NCBI RefSeq assembly: GCF_039541575.1
Contig: NZ_BAABGM010000003.1
Coordinates: 248,001-312,000, forward strand
Reading direction: 5' to 3'
DNA from: Fodinibacter luteus
Lineage (GTDB): Bacteria > Actinomycetota > Actinomycetes > Actinomycetales > Dermatophilaceae
Length of the DNA: 64,000 nt
Part shown: piece by piece, positions 41,529 through 50,034 of the stretch
Position numbering within the stretch: the stretch's first letter is position 1
How the letters are laid out: the number at the start of each line of letters is the position of its first letter
The notes under the pieces: generated by a model
Database searches by the model: none
The model's input: the letters and a program-made list of their open reading frames with translations, nothing else
What the model was told of the DNA's origin: nothing
Made by a program: the position numbers and the translations under genes

Positions 41529-42809
41529 GTGAAGGTACTCGTCGTCGGGTCCGGGGCCCGCGAGCACGCCATCGTCCGTTCCCTGCGCCTCGACCCCTCG
41601 GTCGACGAGGTCGTCGCGGCGCCGGGCAACCCGGGCATCGCCGAGCTGGCGCGGTGCGAGCCGCTGCTTGGCGGCGTCGCCGACGCCGACGGGGTCGTCG
41701 CCGTGGCGACCGGGCTCGGTGCCGACCTCGTCGTCATCGGGCCCGAGGCGCCGCTCGTGGCCGGCGTCGCGGATGCCGTGCGCGCGGCCGGCATCGCGTG
41801 CTTCGGGCCGTCGGCACAGGCCGCCCGGCTCGAGGGCAGCAAGGCGTTCGCGAAGGACGTCATGTCGGCGGCCGAGGTGCCGACCGGGCTCGCCCACGTG
41901 TGCACGAGCGTCGAGGCGGTCGAGGAGGCCCTCGACGCCCTCGGGGCCCCGCACGTCGTCAAGGACGACGGGCTCGCAGCCGGCAAGGGGGTCGTCGTCA
42001 CCGACGACCGTGCCGAGGCGCTCGAGCACGCCCGGGCCTGCCTCGCCAAACCCCACGGAGCCGTCGTCGTCGAGGAGTACCTCTCCGGGCCGGAGGTCTC
42101 GGTGTTCTGCCTGTGCGACGGCACGACGGTCGTGCCGCTCAGCCCGGCCCAGGACTTCAAGCGCGTCGGGGACGGCGACGCCGGGCCCAACACCGGCGGG
42201 ATGGGCGCCTACAGCCCCCTCGACTGGGCGCCCGAGGGCCTCGTCGACGAGGTCGTGAGCCGGGTGGCGCAGCCGGTCGTCGACGAGATGCGCCGTCGGG
42301 GCACGCCGTTCGCCGGGGTGCTCTACGTGGGCCTCGCCCTCACGCCGCGCGGGCCCCGGGTCATCGAGTTCAACGCCCGGTTCGGCGACCCCGAGACCCA
42401 GGTCGTCCTCGCGCGGCTCCGCACGCCGCTCGGCGGGCTGCTGCTCGCCGCCGCGACCGGTCGCCTCGAGGACCTCCCCGACCTGCGCTGGTCGACGGAC
42501 CACGCCGTGACCGTCGTCGTCGCGGCCGAGAACTACCCCGGCCCCCCGCGCACCGGCGACCCGGTCACGGGGACCGAGGACGTCGTGGCCGCGCCCGACG
42601 CCTACGTCCTCCACGCCGGCACGGCCCGGGACGCCGACGGGCGGCTCGTCTCCGCCGGGGGGCGCGTGCTCTCCGTCGTCGCGAGCGGTGGGTCGCTGGC
42701 GCAGGCGCGCCGGCGGGCGTACGCCGTGGTGGCCGGCATCCGGCTGCCGGGCTCGCACCACCGCACGGACATCGCGCTGCGCGCGGAGCGGGGTGAGGTC
42801 ACGGCCTGA
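41529..42809 (+). CDS. purD: Phosphoribosylamine-glycine ligase
   Basis: 426 residues. GSGAREHAI at the start (residues 7-15), the ATP-grasp core (VKDDGLAAGKGVVV near 145-158), PAQDFKRVGDGDAGPNTGGMGAYSP (near 215-240), and EFNARFGDPETQ near 282-293. It joins phosphoribosylamine to glycine, step two of purine synthesis. Starts at GTG, as the family's VKVLVVGSG requires. purC follows 81 bases downstream with its own minus-10-like sequence. Confidence 0.97.
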   Translation: MKVLVVGSGAREHAIVRSLRLDPSVDEVVAAPGNPGIAELARCEPLLGGVADADGVVAVATGLGADLVVIGPEAPLVAGVADAVRAAGIACFGPSAQAARLEGSKAFAKDVMSAAEVPTGLAHVCTSVEAVEEALDALGAPHVVKDDGLAAGKGVVVTDDRAEALEHARACLAKPHGAVVVEEYLSGPEVSVFCLCDGTTVVPLSPAQDFKRVGDGDAGPNTGGMGAYSPLDWAPEGLVDEVVSRVAQPVVDEMRRRGTPFAGVLYVGLALTPRGPRVIEFNARFGDPETQVVLARLRTPLGGLLLAAATGRLEDLPDLRWSTDHAVTVVVAAENYPGPPRTGDPVTGTEDVVAAPDAYVLHAGTARDADGRLVSAGGRVLSVVASGGSLAQARRRAYAVVAGIRLPGSHHRTDIALRAERGEVTA

Positions 42810-42877
42810 CCGGCGCCTGGCGCGGTGGGGGCGACCGCAGGGTGCACTGCGGCGACCGCCGGGCCTGTGCCGGCTGG

Positions 42878-42883
42878 AAGAAT
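42878..42883 (+). promoter_or_regulatory. Possible leaderless promoter of purC
   Basis: AAGAAT, seven bases, then the ATG at 42891. The block GGAAGAATCGGCGCC closely resembles GGGAGAATCGACGC before purF. Confidence 0.45.
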
Positions 42884-42890
42884 CGGCGCC

Positions 42891-43784
42891 ATGCCCGATG
42901 CACCCCCCGACCTGCCCGGCTACGCCCACGTCTACTCGGGCAAGGTCCGTGACCTCTACGCGCCGATCGACCCCGCCACCGGCGGCCGGCGCCCCGACCG
43001 GCTGCTGCTCGTCGCGTCCGACCGCATCTCGGCCTTCGACTTCGTCCTCGACAGCCCGATCCCCGACAAGGGGGAGGTGCTGACCCGGCTGTCGCTGTGG
43101 TGGTTCGCCCAGCTCGAGGACCTCGTCCCGAACCACGTCGTGTCGACGGACGTCCCGGATGCCGTGCGCGGGCGGGCCGTGCTCGTCGAGCGCCTCGAGA
43201 TGCTCCCCGTCGAGTGCGTCGCCCGCGCCTACCTCACCGGCGGTGGCCTGGGGGAGTACACCGCGACCGGTGCCGTGAGCGGCATCCGCCTGCCCGAGGG
43301 CCTCGTCGACGGCGACCGCCTGCCCGAGCCGATCTTCACCCCCTCGACGAAGGCGCCCGTCGGGGAGCACGACGAGCCGATCCCGTACGCCGCCGTCGAG
43401 GCCCAGCTCGGCGCGTCGCTCGCGGCCCGGGTGCGCGACCTCACCGTGGCGATCCTCCAGCGCGGCAACGCGATCGCGGCCGGTCGCGGCATCCTGCTCG
43501 CCGACACCAAGGTCGAGTTCGGTCTGCGCGGGGACGAGGTCGTGCTAGCCGACGAGGTGCTCACACCCGACTCCTCGCGCTTCTGGCCCGCGGACGAGTG
43601 GGAGCCGGGCCACCCGCAGCCGAGCTTCGACAAGCAGTTCGTGCGCGAGTGGCTCACCTCGCCCGCCTCGGGGTGGGCGAAGGGCTCGGGCGAGCCGCCG
43701 CCCGCTCTGCCCGAGGACGTCGTGGCCCAGACCCGGGCGAAGTACGTCGAGGCCTACGAGCGGCTCACCGGCGAGGCCTTCTGA
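42891..43784 (+). CDS. purC: Phosphoribosylaminoimidazole-succinocarboxamide synthase
   Basis: 297 residues, the long form found in actinobacteria and yeast-like SAICAR synthetases. YSGKVRDLY near 15-23 (nucleotide loop), SDRISAFDFVLDSPIPDKG near 45-63, VECVARAYLTGGGLGEY near 107-123, LADTKVEFGLRGDEVVLADEVLTPDSSRFW near 203-232. It joins CAIR and aspartate. Same direction as purD; the next gene converges with it. Confidence 0.96.
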   Translation: MPDAPPDLPGYAHVYSGKVRDLYAPIDPATGGRRPDRLLLVASDRISAFDFVLDSPIPDKGEVLTRLSLWWFAQLEDLVPNHVVSTDVPDAVRGRAVLVERLEMLPVECVARAYLTGGGLGEYTATGAVSGIRLPEGLVDGDRLPEPIFTPSTKAPVGEHDEPIPYAAVEAQLGASLAARVRDLTVAILQRGNAIAAGRGILLADTKVEFGLRGDEVVLADEVLTPDSSRFWPADEWEPGHPQPSFDKQFVREWLTSPASGWAKGSGEPPPALPEDVVAQTRAKYVEAYERLTGEAF

Positions 43785-43815
43785 CCCTCGGGCCTGCGGG
43801 CCGGGGCCGGGTCAG
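43781..43815. terminator. Shared terminator of purC and the NAD(P)-binding protein gene
   Basis: CTGACCC (43781-43787) and GGGTCAG (43809-43815), a perfect seven-base match; both stop codons (43782-43784 and 43812-43814) lie in the arms. Confidence 0.65.
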
Positions 43816-44567
43816 CCCTCGGCGAGCCAGTCGGCGAAGCGGCGGGTGTCGACCTCGACGTCGCCGCGGGGCAGCAGGCCCGTTCGCAACGCGGGCATCG
43901 GCGGCGGGAGGCGGACGACCCGCACCCCCGGATGCCGGGCGCGCGCCACCGCGCGGGCCATCGCCGCGGCATCGAGCTCCTCGGGCCCGGCGAGCTGCCG
44001 CGCCTGCGGGCCGCGGCTCGTCGCAGGACCGGCCTCGACGGCGTCGGCGACGAAGGCCGCGGCCGCGTCCGGGTGCACCGGTTGCAGCCGCATCCCGAGC
44101 ACGACGGCGAGGGGACCGACCCGGATCTGCTCGAGGAACGTCTCGGCGAGGCTGAACCATGCCGTCGTGCGGGCCAGCGTCGTCGGGACCGCCCCCGCGG
44201 CGTACGCCTCCTCCTGGGCGGCCTTGCCCGCGTAGTACCCGGCCGCCCGCCGCACGCCGGGGTCGGCGGCGTTGACGACCGAGAGGCAGACGACGTGGCC
44301 CACGCCGGCCCGCGCGGCGCCGCTCGCGACCCGAGTGGCCGCACCGCCGAAGAAGGACACCGCGGTGCGCCGGGAGATGGACACGACGTTGAGGCAGTCG
44401 ACGACCGTGTCGGCCCCGGCCAGGGCCTCGTCGAGACCGGCCCCGGTCGTCGCGTCGACGCCCGTCGCCCGGGCGGCCACGACGACGTCGTGCCCGCGGC
44501 CGGCGAGCACCCGGGACACCGCGGCGCCCATGGCGCCGGTACCGCCGAGCACGACGACCCGGCTCAC
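43812..44567 (-). CDS. NAD(P)-binding protein, atypical SDR (NmrA-like)
   Basis: 251 residues. An N-terminal Rossmann motif VVVLGGTGAMGAAVSRVLAGRGHDVV (GGTGAMG near 7-13), with the loop shortened to ARATGVD, no YxxxK catalytic pair in the classical place (YYAGKAAQEEAY near 140 is the closest), and a C-terminal variable domain. Atypical SDRs of this kind act as oxidoreductases or redox sensors. It is third in the operon SRPBCC-TetR-this gene on the minus strand. The GTG start at 44567 has GGGAGG seven bases upstream. Confidence 0.82.
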   Translation of the reverse strand: MSRVVVLGGTGAMGAAVSRVLAGRGHDVVVAARATGVDATTGAGLDEALAGADTVVDCLNVVSISRRTAVSFFGGAATRVASGAARAGVGHVVCLSVVNAADPGVRRAAGYYAGKAAQEEAYAAGAVPTTLARTTAWFSLAETFLEQIRVGPLAVVLGMRLQPVHPDAAAAFVADAVEAGPATSRGPQARQLAGPEELDAAAMARAVARARHPGVRVVRLPPPMPALRTGLLPRGDVEVDTRRFADWLAEG

Positions 44568-44592
44568 CCCGCTGCCTCCCGCACGACCCGGC

Positions 44593-45237
44593 TCATCCGG
44601 CCACCTCCAGCACCTCGCGCCGCACCATGTGCGTCCAGCGTGCCATCGCCGCGTCCGCCGCGGCCCGGTTGCCGGTGGCGGCCACCTCGAAGAGCAGCCC
44701 GCGGGCCATGGCGAGCGACTGGAGGGCGAGCGTCGGGGCCCGGTCCGGCGGCACACCGAGCCGCAGGTAGGCGTCGCGGAGAGCGTCGGTCCACCCGGTG
44801 CGCAACCAGGTGCGCAGGGGTGCGGCGTGCGGCTGCCCCCGCATGGCGTGCGTCGACAGCTCGAAGAACAGCGGGGCGAAGACCTCGGCCCGGTCCGCGA
44901 CCCGTGCCCAGAAGACGAGGCCGGCCTCCAACGGGTCGAGGTCGCTCGCGGCGAGGTCGACGAGCGCGGCGTGCTCGGCCTGCTCGACCGCTTCGACGAC
45001 GGCGCCGAGAAGTCCTGCGCGGGATCCGAAGTGGTAGTTGAGCATCCGGTGGCTCGTGCCGATGCCGTCCGCGAGCGTACGCAGGCTCGTGTCCCCGACG
45101 CCGTGCCCGGCGAACCACTCGACGGCCCGGGCCAGGAGGACGTCGCGGGGCGAGGGCGCCGGCTCGGTCGCCGGTCCGGCCACCGGCTGAGGCACCGGCT
45201 GAGGCACCGGCTCAGGCACCGGCTCAGGCACCGGCAT
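44593..45237 (-). CDS. TetR family regulator
   Basis: 214 residues. The HTH is at about 38-78 (FAGHGVGDTSLRTLADGIGTSHRMLNYHF), followed by a helical ligand domain. The first 25 residues are an unusual Pro/Val/Glu run of the form VPEP-VPEP-VPQP-VPQP, encoded by a 12-base tandem repeat. The gene starts inside the end of the SRPBCC gene (14-base overlap), so it is translationally linked to it. A perfect palindrome at 45654 in front of the operon is its likely operator. The frame is open further upstream; ATG 45237 is the first that does not run through the SRPBCC gene. Confidence 0.85.
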   Translation of the reverse strand: MPVPEPVPEPVPQPVPQPVAGPATEPAPSPRDVLLARAVEWFAGHGVGDTSLRTLADGIGTSHRMLNYHFGSRAGLLGAVVEAVEQAEHAALVDLAASDLDPLEAGLVFWARVADRAEVFAPLFFELSTHAMRGQPHAAPLRTWLRTGWTDALRDAYLRLGVPPDRAPTLALQSLAMARGLLFEVAATGNRAAADAAMARWTHMVRREVLEVAG

Positions 45238-45240
45238 CCG
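45181..45240 (-). repeat. 12-base tandem repeat at the start of the TetR gene
   Basis: Five 12-base units (45181-45240), the last diverging, encode the VPEP/VPQP tetrapeptides. The repeat also lies in the last codons of the SRPBCC gene in another frame. Confidence 0.85.
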
Positions 45241-45655
45241 CCGAGGCGGTGCGGTCGAGGGCCCGGGCCTCCTGGCGGACGTAGTCGAGGGTCTTGCGGC
45301 CGAGCACGAGCCGCAGGACGGGGGCGAGCAGGCCCCACCAGGAGATGCCGAGCACGATCGTCGTGCCGCCGTCGGCCTCGGGGCGCAGCACGTGCGTGCC
45401 GACCGAACGGATGCCGGGCTGCTCCGACTCCCACGTGAAGGACCGCCCGGGATCGATGGCGGTGATCGTCCAGACGGCCCGGGGCAGCCCGGGCTGCTCG
45501 ACGGAGTAGCGCGCGCCGACCTCGTCGGGCCGGGCGGCCTCCAGCGGGGTGACGGCATCGACGGTCGGGAGCCACTGCGGCCAGCGGCGGACCTCGGACA
45601 TGACCGACCACAGCCGGTCGACGGGGGCGTGGGAGACGTGGGCGACCTCGATCAT
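45224..45655 (-). CDS. SRPBCC family protein (polyketide cyclase/dehydrase-like)
   Basis: 143 residues with the START/Bet v1-like pattern: a first strand MIEVAHVSHAPVDRLWSVMSEVRRWPQWLPTVDAV, alternating strands (ARYSVEQPG, TWTITAIDPGRSFTWESE), and the final long helix ending LVLGRKTLDYVRQEARALD. These proteins bind small hydrophobic ligands. First gene of an operon with a TetR regulator and an NAD(P)-binding protein, so it may handle or sense the regulator's ligand. Its ATG overlaps the presumed TetR operator and the mRNA is predicted to be leaderless. Confidence 0.85.
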   Translation of the reverse strand: MIEVAHVSHAPVDRLWSVMSEVRRWPQWLPTVDAVTPLEAARPDEVGARYSVEQPGLPRAVWTITAIDPGRSFTWESEQPGIRSVGTHVLRPEADGGTTIVLGISWWGLLAPVLRLVLGRKTLDYVRQEARALDRTASADAGA

Positions 45656-45671
45656 GTACCAAATGGTACAT
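45654..45671. promoter_or_regulatory. Palindromic operator overlapping minus-10 and start codon
   Basis: Perfect dyad ATGTACC-N4-GGTACAT. On the minus strand TACCAT (45668-45663) is seven bases before the ATG (45655), so the operator covers the minus-10, the transcription start and the start codon together. Likely bound by the TetR protein of the same operon. Confidence 0.75.
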
Positions 45672-45683
45672 CACGGTGGGGGT

Positions 45684-45815
45684 GAGGCCGGGCACGGCGA
45701 GGCGAGGCCGGGCGCGGCGAGGCGAGGCCGGGCGCGGTCGGGCGCGGCGAGGCGAGGCTGGGCGAGGCCGGGACCGGTCGGGCGCGGCCGGGCAAGGCCG
45801 GGCGGGGCCGGGCGG
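45684..45815. repeat. G+C-only low-complexity tract
   Basis: A run of A-poor GAGGCCGGGCGCGGCGAGGC-type units, period about 20 at the left end and then degenerate, between the SRPBCC operon and purL. No gene. Probably slipped-strand expanded DNA. Confidence 0.75.
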
Positions 45816-45840
45816 CAGAGCGGGAGGAGGGTGGCCCCGG

Positions 45841-45846
45841 TAGCCT
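45841..45846 (+). promoter_or_regulatory. Possible purL minus-10 element
   Basis: TAGCCT 54 bases before purL, giving a leader of about 42 bases with GGGAGAG as ribosome site. Confidence 0.4.
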
Positions 45847-45894
45847 TGACGACGGCATCCGCCCCCGCGCCCCACCACCGGGAGAGACGCACCC

Positions 45895-48800
45895 ATGGCC
45901 TCGTCGCACGAGCTCGTGCTGACCACCGTCCCGGGCGGCGACGCCCTCTCCCCGTTCCGAGCCGGTGCCCTGCTGACCCGGCTGCACAGCGTCGCGCCGC
46001 CCGTCACCGGGCTCAGCGCGCGCCACGTGCACCTCGTCGCGAGCGAGCGCGCCCTCGACGACACGACCCGCACCACGGTCGAGCGGCTGCTCACGTACGG
46101 GCCGCCCTCCACGGGTGACGCGCAGGGTGCTCACGTCGCCACCGTGGTCGTCGCCCCGCGGCTGGGCACGCTCTCGCCGTGGGCCTCGAAGGCCACCGAC
46201 ATCGCGCACAACTGCGGCGTCGACGTGCGGCGGGTCGAGCGGGTCACGGAGTACCTCATCGCCGGCGACGAGCCGCTCACCGACGAGCAGTGGACCGCGG
46301 TCGCCGACCTCCTCCACGACCGGATGACCGAGACCGCCCTGCCGCACCGCGATGCCGCCGCGGCACTGTTCGACGAGCGCGAGGCCGAGCCGATGGAGCA
46401 CGTCGACGTGCTCGGGCGGGGACGCTCCGCGATCGAGGAGGCGAACACGGCCTACGGGCTCGCCCTCTCCGACGACGAGGTCGACTACCTCGTCGACGCC
46501 TTCACCGGGCTGCGCCGCAACCCCACCGACGTCGAGCTCATGATGTTCGCGCAGGCCAACTCCGAGCACTGCCGCCACAAGATCTTCAACGCGGACTTCG
46601 TCGTCGACGGGGTCGTGCAGCCGCGCTCGCTGTTCGGGATGATCCGGTACACCGAGGAGGTCGCGGGCGAGGGAACCGTCGTCGCCTACAAGGACAACGC
46701 CTCGGTCATGCTCGGGGGACGTCGCGTGCGCTGGATGCCCGAGTCGGCCGACGGCCCGAGCCGCTACACCGCGCGCGAGGACGACGTCCACGTGCTCATG
46801 AAGGTCGAGACCCACAACCACCCGACGGCGATCAGCCCCTTCCCCGGTGCGGCCACGGGCGCGGGCGGGGAGATCCGGGACGAGGGCGCGACCGGCCGCG
46901 GTTCGCAGCCCAAGGCCGGGCTCACCGGTTTCGCCGTGTCCAACCTCCACCTGCCCGGGCTCGAGGAGCCGTGGGAACGCGAGCCCTACGGCGCCCCGGC
47001 CCACATCGCGTCGCCGCTCGAGATCATGGTCGAGGGGCCGGTCGGGGCGGCGGCGTTCAACAACGAGTTCGGCCGCCCGGGGCTGGGCGGGTTCTTCCGG
47101 GTCTACGAGCAGACCGTCGACGGGGTGCGCCGCGGCTTCCACAAGCCGGTCATGAGCGCGGGCGGGCTCGGCACGATCAGCGCCGACCAGACCGAGAAGG
47201 TCGTCTTCGCGCCGGGCACGCTGCTCGTGCAGATCGGCGGCCCGGGGATGCGGATCGGCATGGGGGGTGGGGCGGCCTCGTCGATGGCCGCGGGGGCCAA
47301 CGCCGCAGAGCTCGACTTCGACTCGGTGCAGCGGGGCAACCCCGAGATCGAGCGGCGCGCCCAGGAGGTCATCAACCACTGCTGGGGCCTCGGGGCCGAC
47401 AACCCGGTGCTCGCCATCCACGACGTCGGGGCCGGGGGCCTGTCGAACGCCTTCCCCGAGCTCGTCGACGGCGCCGGCCTCGGGGCGCGCTTCGACCTCA
47501 CGGCCGTGCCGCTGGAGGAGAGCGGGCTCGCGCCGAAGGAGGCGTGGTGCAACGAGTCGCAGGAGCGCTACGTGCTCGCCCTGGCGCCCGAGTCGCTCCC
47601 GGTGTTCGCGGCGCTGTGCGAGCGCGAGCGCTGTCCGTACGCCGTCGTCGGGGTCGCGCGCGACGACGGCCGCCTCGTGCTCGGCGAGGGGCCCGACGAC
47701 CGCGACGACGAGGACCGTGCGATCGACATGCCGATGGAGGTGCTGCTCGGCAAGCCGCCGCGGATGACGCGCGACGTGACCCGGGTCCCTCGCGTCGGTG
47801 ACGAGCTCGACCTCGCGGTCCTCGACGTGCGCGAGGCGGCGTACGCCGTGCTCCGCCACCCGACGGTGGCGTCCAAGCGCTTCCTCGTGACGATCGCCGA
47901 CCGCACCGTCGGCGGCCTCACGCACCGTGACCAGATGGTCGGTCCGTGGCAGGTGCCCGTCGCCGACGTCGCCGTGACCCTCGCCGACCACGTCGGCTTC
48001 GCAGGTGAGGCGATGGCCACCGGCGAACGAATGCCGGTCGGGGCCGTCGACGCACCGGCATCCGGTCGGCTGGCGGTCGGGGAGGCGCTGACGAACCTCC
48101 TCGCGGCGCCGGTGTCGGGGCTCACGGGGGTCAAGCTGTCGTGCAACTGGATGGCCGCGTGCGGCGAGGAGGGTGAGGACGCGGCGCTCTACGACACGGT
48201 CGAGGCCGTCGCGATGGAGCTGTGCCCCGACCTCGGGGTCTCGGTGCCCGTCGGCAAGGACTCGTTGTCGATGCGCACACGGTGGACGGATGCCGGGTCG
48301 GGCCGAACGCGTCAGGTCACCTCGCCGGTGTCCCTCGTCGTCACGGCGTTCGCGTCGTTGCCCGACGTGCGCGGGACGCTCACGCCCCAGCTGCGAGGCG
48401 GCGCGGGGGCCGCGACCGAGCTCGTGCTCGTCGACCTCGGGGCCGGGCTCGACCGCCTCGGCGGGTCGGTGCTCGCCCAGGCGTCCGGCGTGTTCGGCGG
48501 GGCCGTGCCCGACCTCGACGACCCGGCCCGACTCGTGGGGCTGGTCGCCGCACTGGCCGAGCTGCGTTCTGCCGGAGCGGTACTCGCGTACCACGACCGC
48601 TCCGACGGAGGCCTGTGGGCCGCGGTGGCCGAGATGGCGTTCGCCGGGGGGTGCGGGGTCGACCTCGACGTGCCGTCTGTTGCGGGGCTCTTCGCCGAGG
48701 AGCTCGGGGCGGTGCTCGAGGTGCCCGCGGAGCGTTCCGACGAGGTGCTCGAGGTGCTGGCGGCGCACGGGCTCGGCGAGCTGAGCCGGGTCGTCGGGCG

Positions 48801-49806
48801 CCCCACCCCGGAGCGACGGGTGCGGGTCGCGGTCGCGGGCGAGGCGCTGCTCGACGAGGCGGTGCGCGACCTCGGCCAGGCCTGGGACGAGGTGTCGTGG
48901 CGGATCGCGACGCTGCGCGACAACCCTGCCTGCGCCGAGGAGGAGCACGAGGCCTTCGCCTCCGACGACGACCCCGGGCTCGTCGTCGCGCCGACGTTCG
49001 ACCCGACCGACGACGTCACCGCCCCGTACCTCAGCCTCGGGGTGCGGCCCAGGGTGGCCATCCTGCGCGAGCAGGGCGTGAACAGCCACGTCGAGACCGC
49101 ATTCGCCTTCGACAGAGCGGGTTTCGACACCTACGACGTGCACATGACCGACCTTCAGGAGGGTCGGTTCGACCTCGCGGACGTCGTGGGCCTCGTGGCC
49201 TGCGGTGGGTTCTCGTACGGCGACACGCTCGGCGCAGGGGAGGGCTGGGCGCGCTCGGTGCTGTTCGACGAGCGGCTCACCCACTCCTTCCACGACTTCT
49301 TCCACCGCGACGACACGTTCGGGCTCGGCATCTGCAACGGCTGCCAGATGTTCGCCGCGCTCGCCGACCTCATCCCGGGCGCCGAGGCGTGGCCGCGGTT
49401 CACCCGCAACAGGTCCGAGCAGTACGAGGCGCGGCTCACCCTCGTCGAGGTGCTCGACTCGCCGTCGATCCTCACGTCGGGGATGGCCGGCAGCCGCATC
49501 CCCATCGCCGTCGCGCACGGCGAGGGCTTCGCCGACTTCTCGGCGCGCGGCGACTCCGGCGTCGTCAGGCGGGTGGCCCGCTTCGTCGACCACCACGGCG
49601 AGCCGGCGACGACCTACCCGTTCAACCCCAACGGGTCGCCCGGCGGGCTCACCGCGGTGACGACGCCCGACGGCCGGTTCACGGCGATGATGCCGCACCC
49701 CGAGCGGGTCGCCCGCAACGCGCAGCTGTCGTGGACGTCCGCCCCGGTGGAGCAGGAGAGCCCCTGGCTGCGGATGTTCCGCAACGCGCGGGTCTGGGTC
49801 GGCTGA
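45895..49806 (+). CDS. purL: Phosphoribosylformylglycinamidine synthase, single-chain type
   Basis: 1303 residues, the E. coli-type large enzyme. An N-terminal PurS-like domain (1-150), a linker, two AIR-synthetase-like ATP-binding halves (about 190-1030; NSEHCRHKIFNADF near 222-235, ETHNHPTAISPFPGAATGAGGEIRDEG near 305-330), and a C-terminal glutaminase (about 1045-1303) with catalytic Cys1147 in GICNGCQ and a later His-x-Glu in AHGEGF. Most actinobacteria use separate purS, purQ and short purL; the fused gene is the exception. It makes FGAM from FGAR and glutamine. No separate purQ or purS is in the window. It starts at ATG with GGGAGAG eight bases upstream. Confidence 0.96.
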   Translation: MASSHELVLTTVPGGDALSPFRAGALLTRLHSVAPPVTGLSARHVHLVASERALDDTTRTTVERLLTYGPPSTGDAQGAHVATVVVAPRLGTLSPWASKATDIAHNCGVDVRRVERVTEYLIAGDEPLTDEQWTAVADLLHDRMTETALPHRDAAAALFDEREAEPMEHVDVLGRGRSAIEEANTAYGLALSDDEVDYLVDAFTGLRRNPTDVELMMFAQANSEHCRHKIFNADFVVDGVVQPRSLFGMIRYTEEVAGEGTVVAYKDNASVMLGGRRVRWMPESADGPSRYTAREDDVHVLMKVETHNHPTAISPFPGAATGAGGEIRDEGATGRGSQPKAGLTGFAVSNLHLPGLEEPWEREPYGAPAHIASPLEIMVEGPVGAAAFNNEFGRPGLGGFFRVYEQTVDGVRRGFHKPVMSAGGLGTISADQTEKVVFAPGTLLVQIGGPGMRIGMGGGAASSMAAGANAAELDFDSVQRGNPEIERRAQEVINHCWGLGADNPVLAIHDVGAGGLSNAFPELVDGAGLGARFDLTAVPLEESGLAPKEAWCNESQERYVLALAPESLPVFAALCERERCPYAVVGVARDDGRLVLGEGPDDRDDEDRAIDMPMEVLLGKPPRMTRDVTRVPRVGDELDLAVLDVREAAYAVLRHPTVASKRFLVTIADRTVGGLTHRDQMVGPWQVPVADVAVTLADHVGFAGEAMATGERMPVGAVDAPASGRLAVGEALTNLLAAPVSGLTGVKLSCNWMAACGEEGEDAALYDTVEAVAMELCPDLGVSVPVGKDSLSMRTRWTDAGSGRTRQVTSPVSLVVTAFASLPDVRGTLTPQLRGGAGAATELVLVDLGAGLDRLGGSVLAQASGVFGGAVPDLDDPARLVGLVAALAELRSAGAVLAYHDRSDGGLWAAVAEMAFAGGCGVDLDVPSVAGLFAEELGAVLEVPAERSDEVLEVLAAHGLGELSRVVGRPTPERRVRVAVAGEALLDEAVRDLGQAWDEVSWRIATLRDNPACAEEEHEAFASDDDPGLVVAPTFDPTDDVTAPYLSLGVRPRVAILREQGVNSHVETAFAFDRAGFDTYDVHMTDLQEGRFDLADVVGLVACGGFSYGDTLGAGEGWARSVLFDERLTHSFHDFFHRDDTFGLGICNGCQMFAALADLIPGAEAWPRFTRNRSEQYEARLTLVEVLDSPSILTSGMAGSRIPIAVAHGEGFADFSARGDSGVVRRVARFVDHHGEPATTYPFNPNGSPGGLTAVTTPDGRFTAMMPHPERVARNAQLSWTSAPVEQESPWLRMFRNARVWVG

Positions 49807-49826
49807 CGCGACGAGCCCCCCGCTTG

Positions 49827-49868
49827 CGTCCGGCATCTTGGGCCCCGGAACCCCCAGCCTGCCGGACG
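49827..49868. repeat. 42-base palindromic repeat, copy 1 (doublet left of the AbiEi-like gene)
   Basis: CGTCCGGCA and TGCCGGACG ends frame a GGGCCC...ACCCCCA centre. It starts 20 bases after the purL stop and may serve as its terminator. Confidence 0.85.
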
Positions 49869-49888
49869 TCGTCGGTGGCCTCTTCGAA

Positions 49889-49930
49889 CGTCCGGCATCT
49901 TGGGCCCCGGAACCCCCAACCTGCCGGACG
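49889..49930. repeat. 42-base palindromic repeat, copy 2
   Basis: Identical to copy 1 except for one base, in the same orientation, 62 bases further on. Confidence 0.85.
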
Positions 49931-50034
49931 TTGGCTCGGATGCCGTCGTCCACAGGGCGCGCCTTCGCTCACGTTCGTCCACAGCCTCCCGGCGTGCCCT
50001 GGTTCGGCACCATCCAGGACGTGACGATCCAGCC

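Noticed and set aside
45181..45240. Short regular repeats as a possible CRISPR array
   Set aside because: Units are 12 bases without spacers and lie inside a coding region. The other arrays (17, 23 and 48 bases) also lack unique spacers, and no cas gene is present.
34763..45671. ATGTACC shared by the PadR promoter dyad and the TetR operator as a common regulator site
   Set aside because: In the PadR promoter only one half is present and its own dyad is TACT-N7-AGTA; a seven-base match in two promoters is weak evidence.
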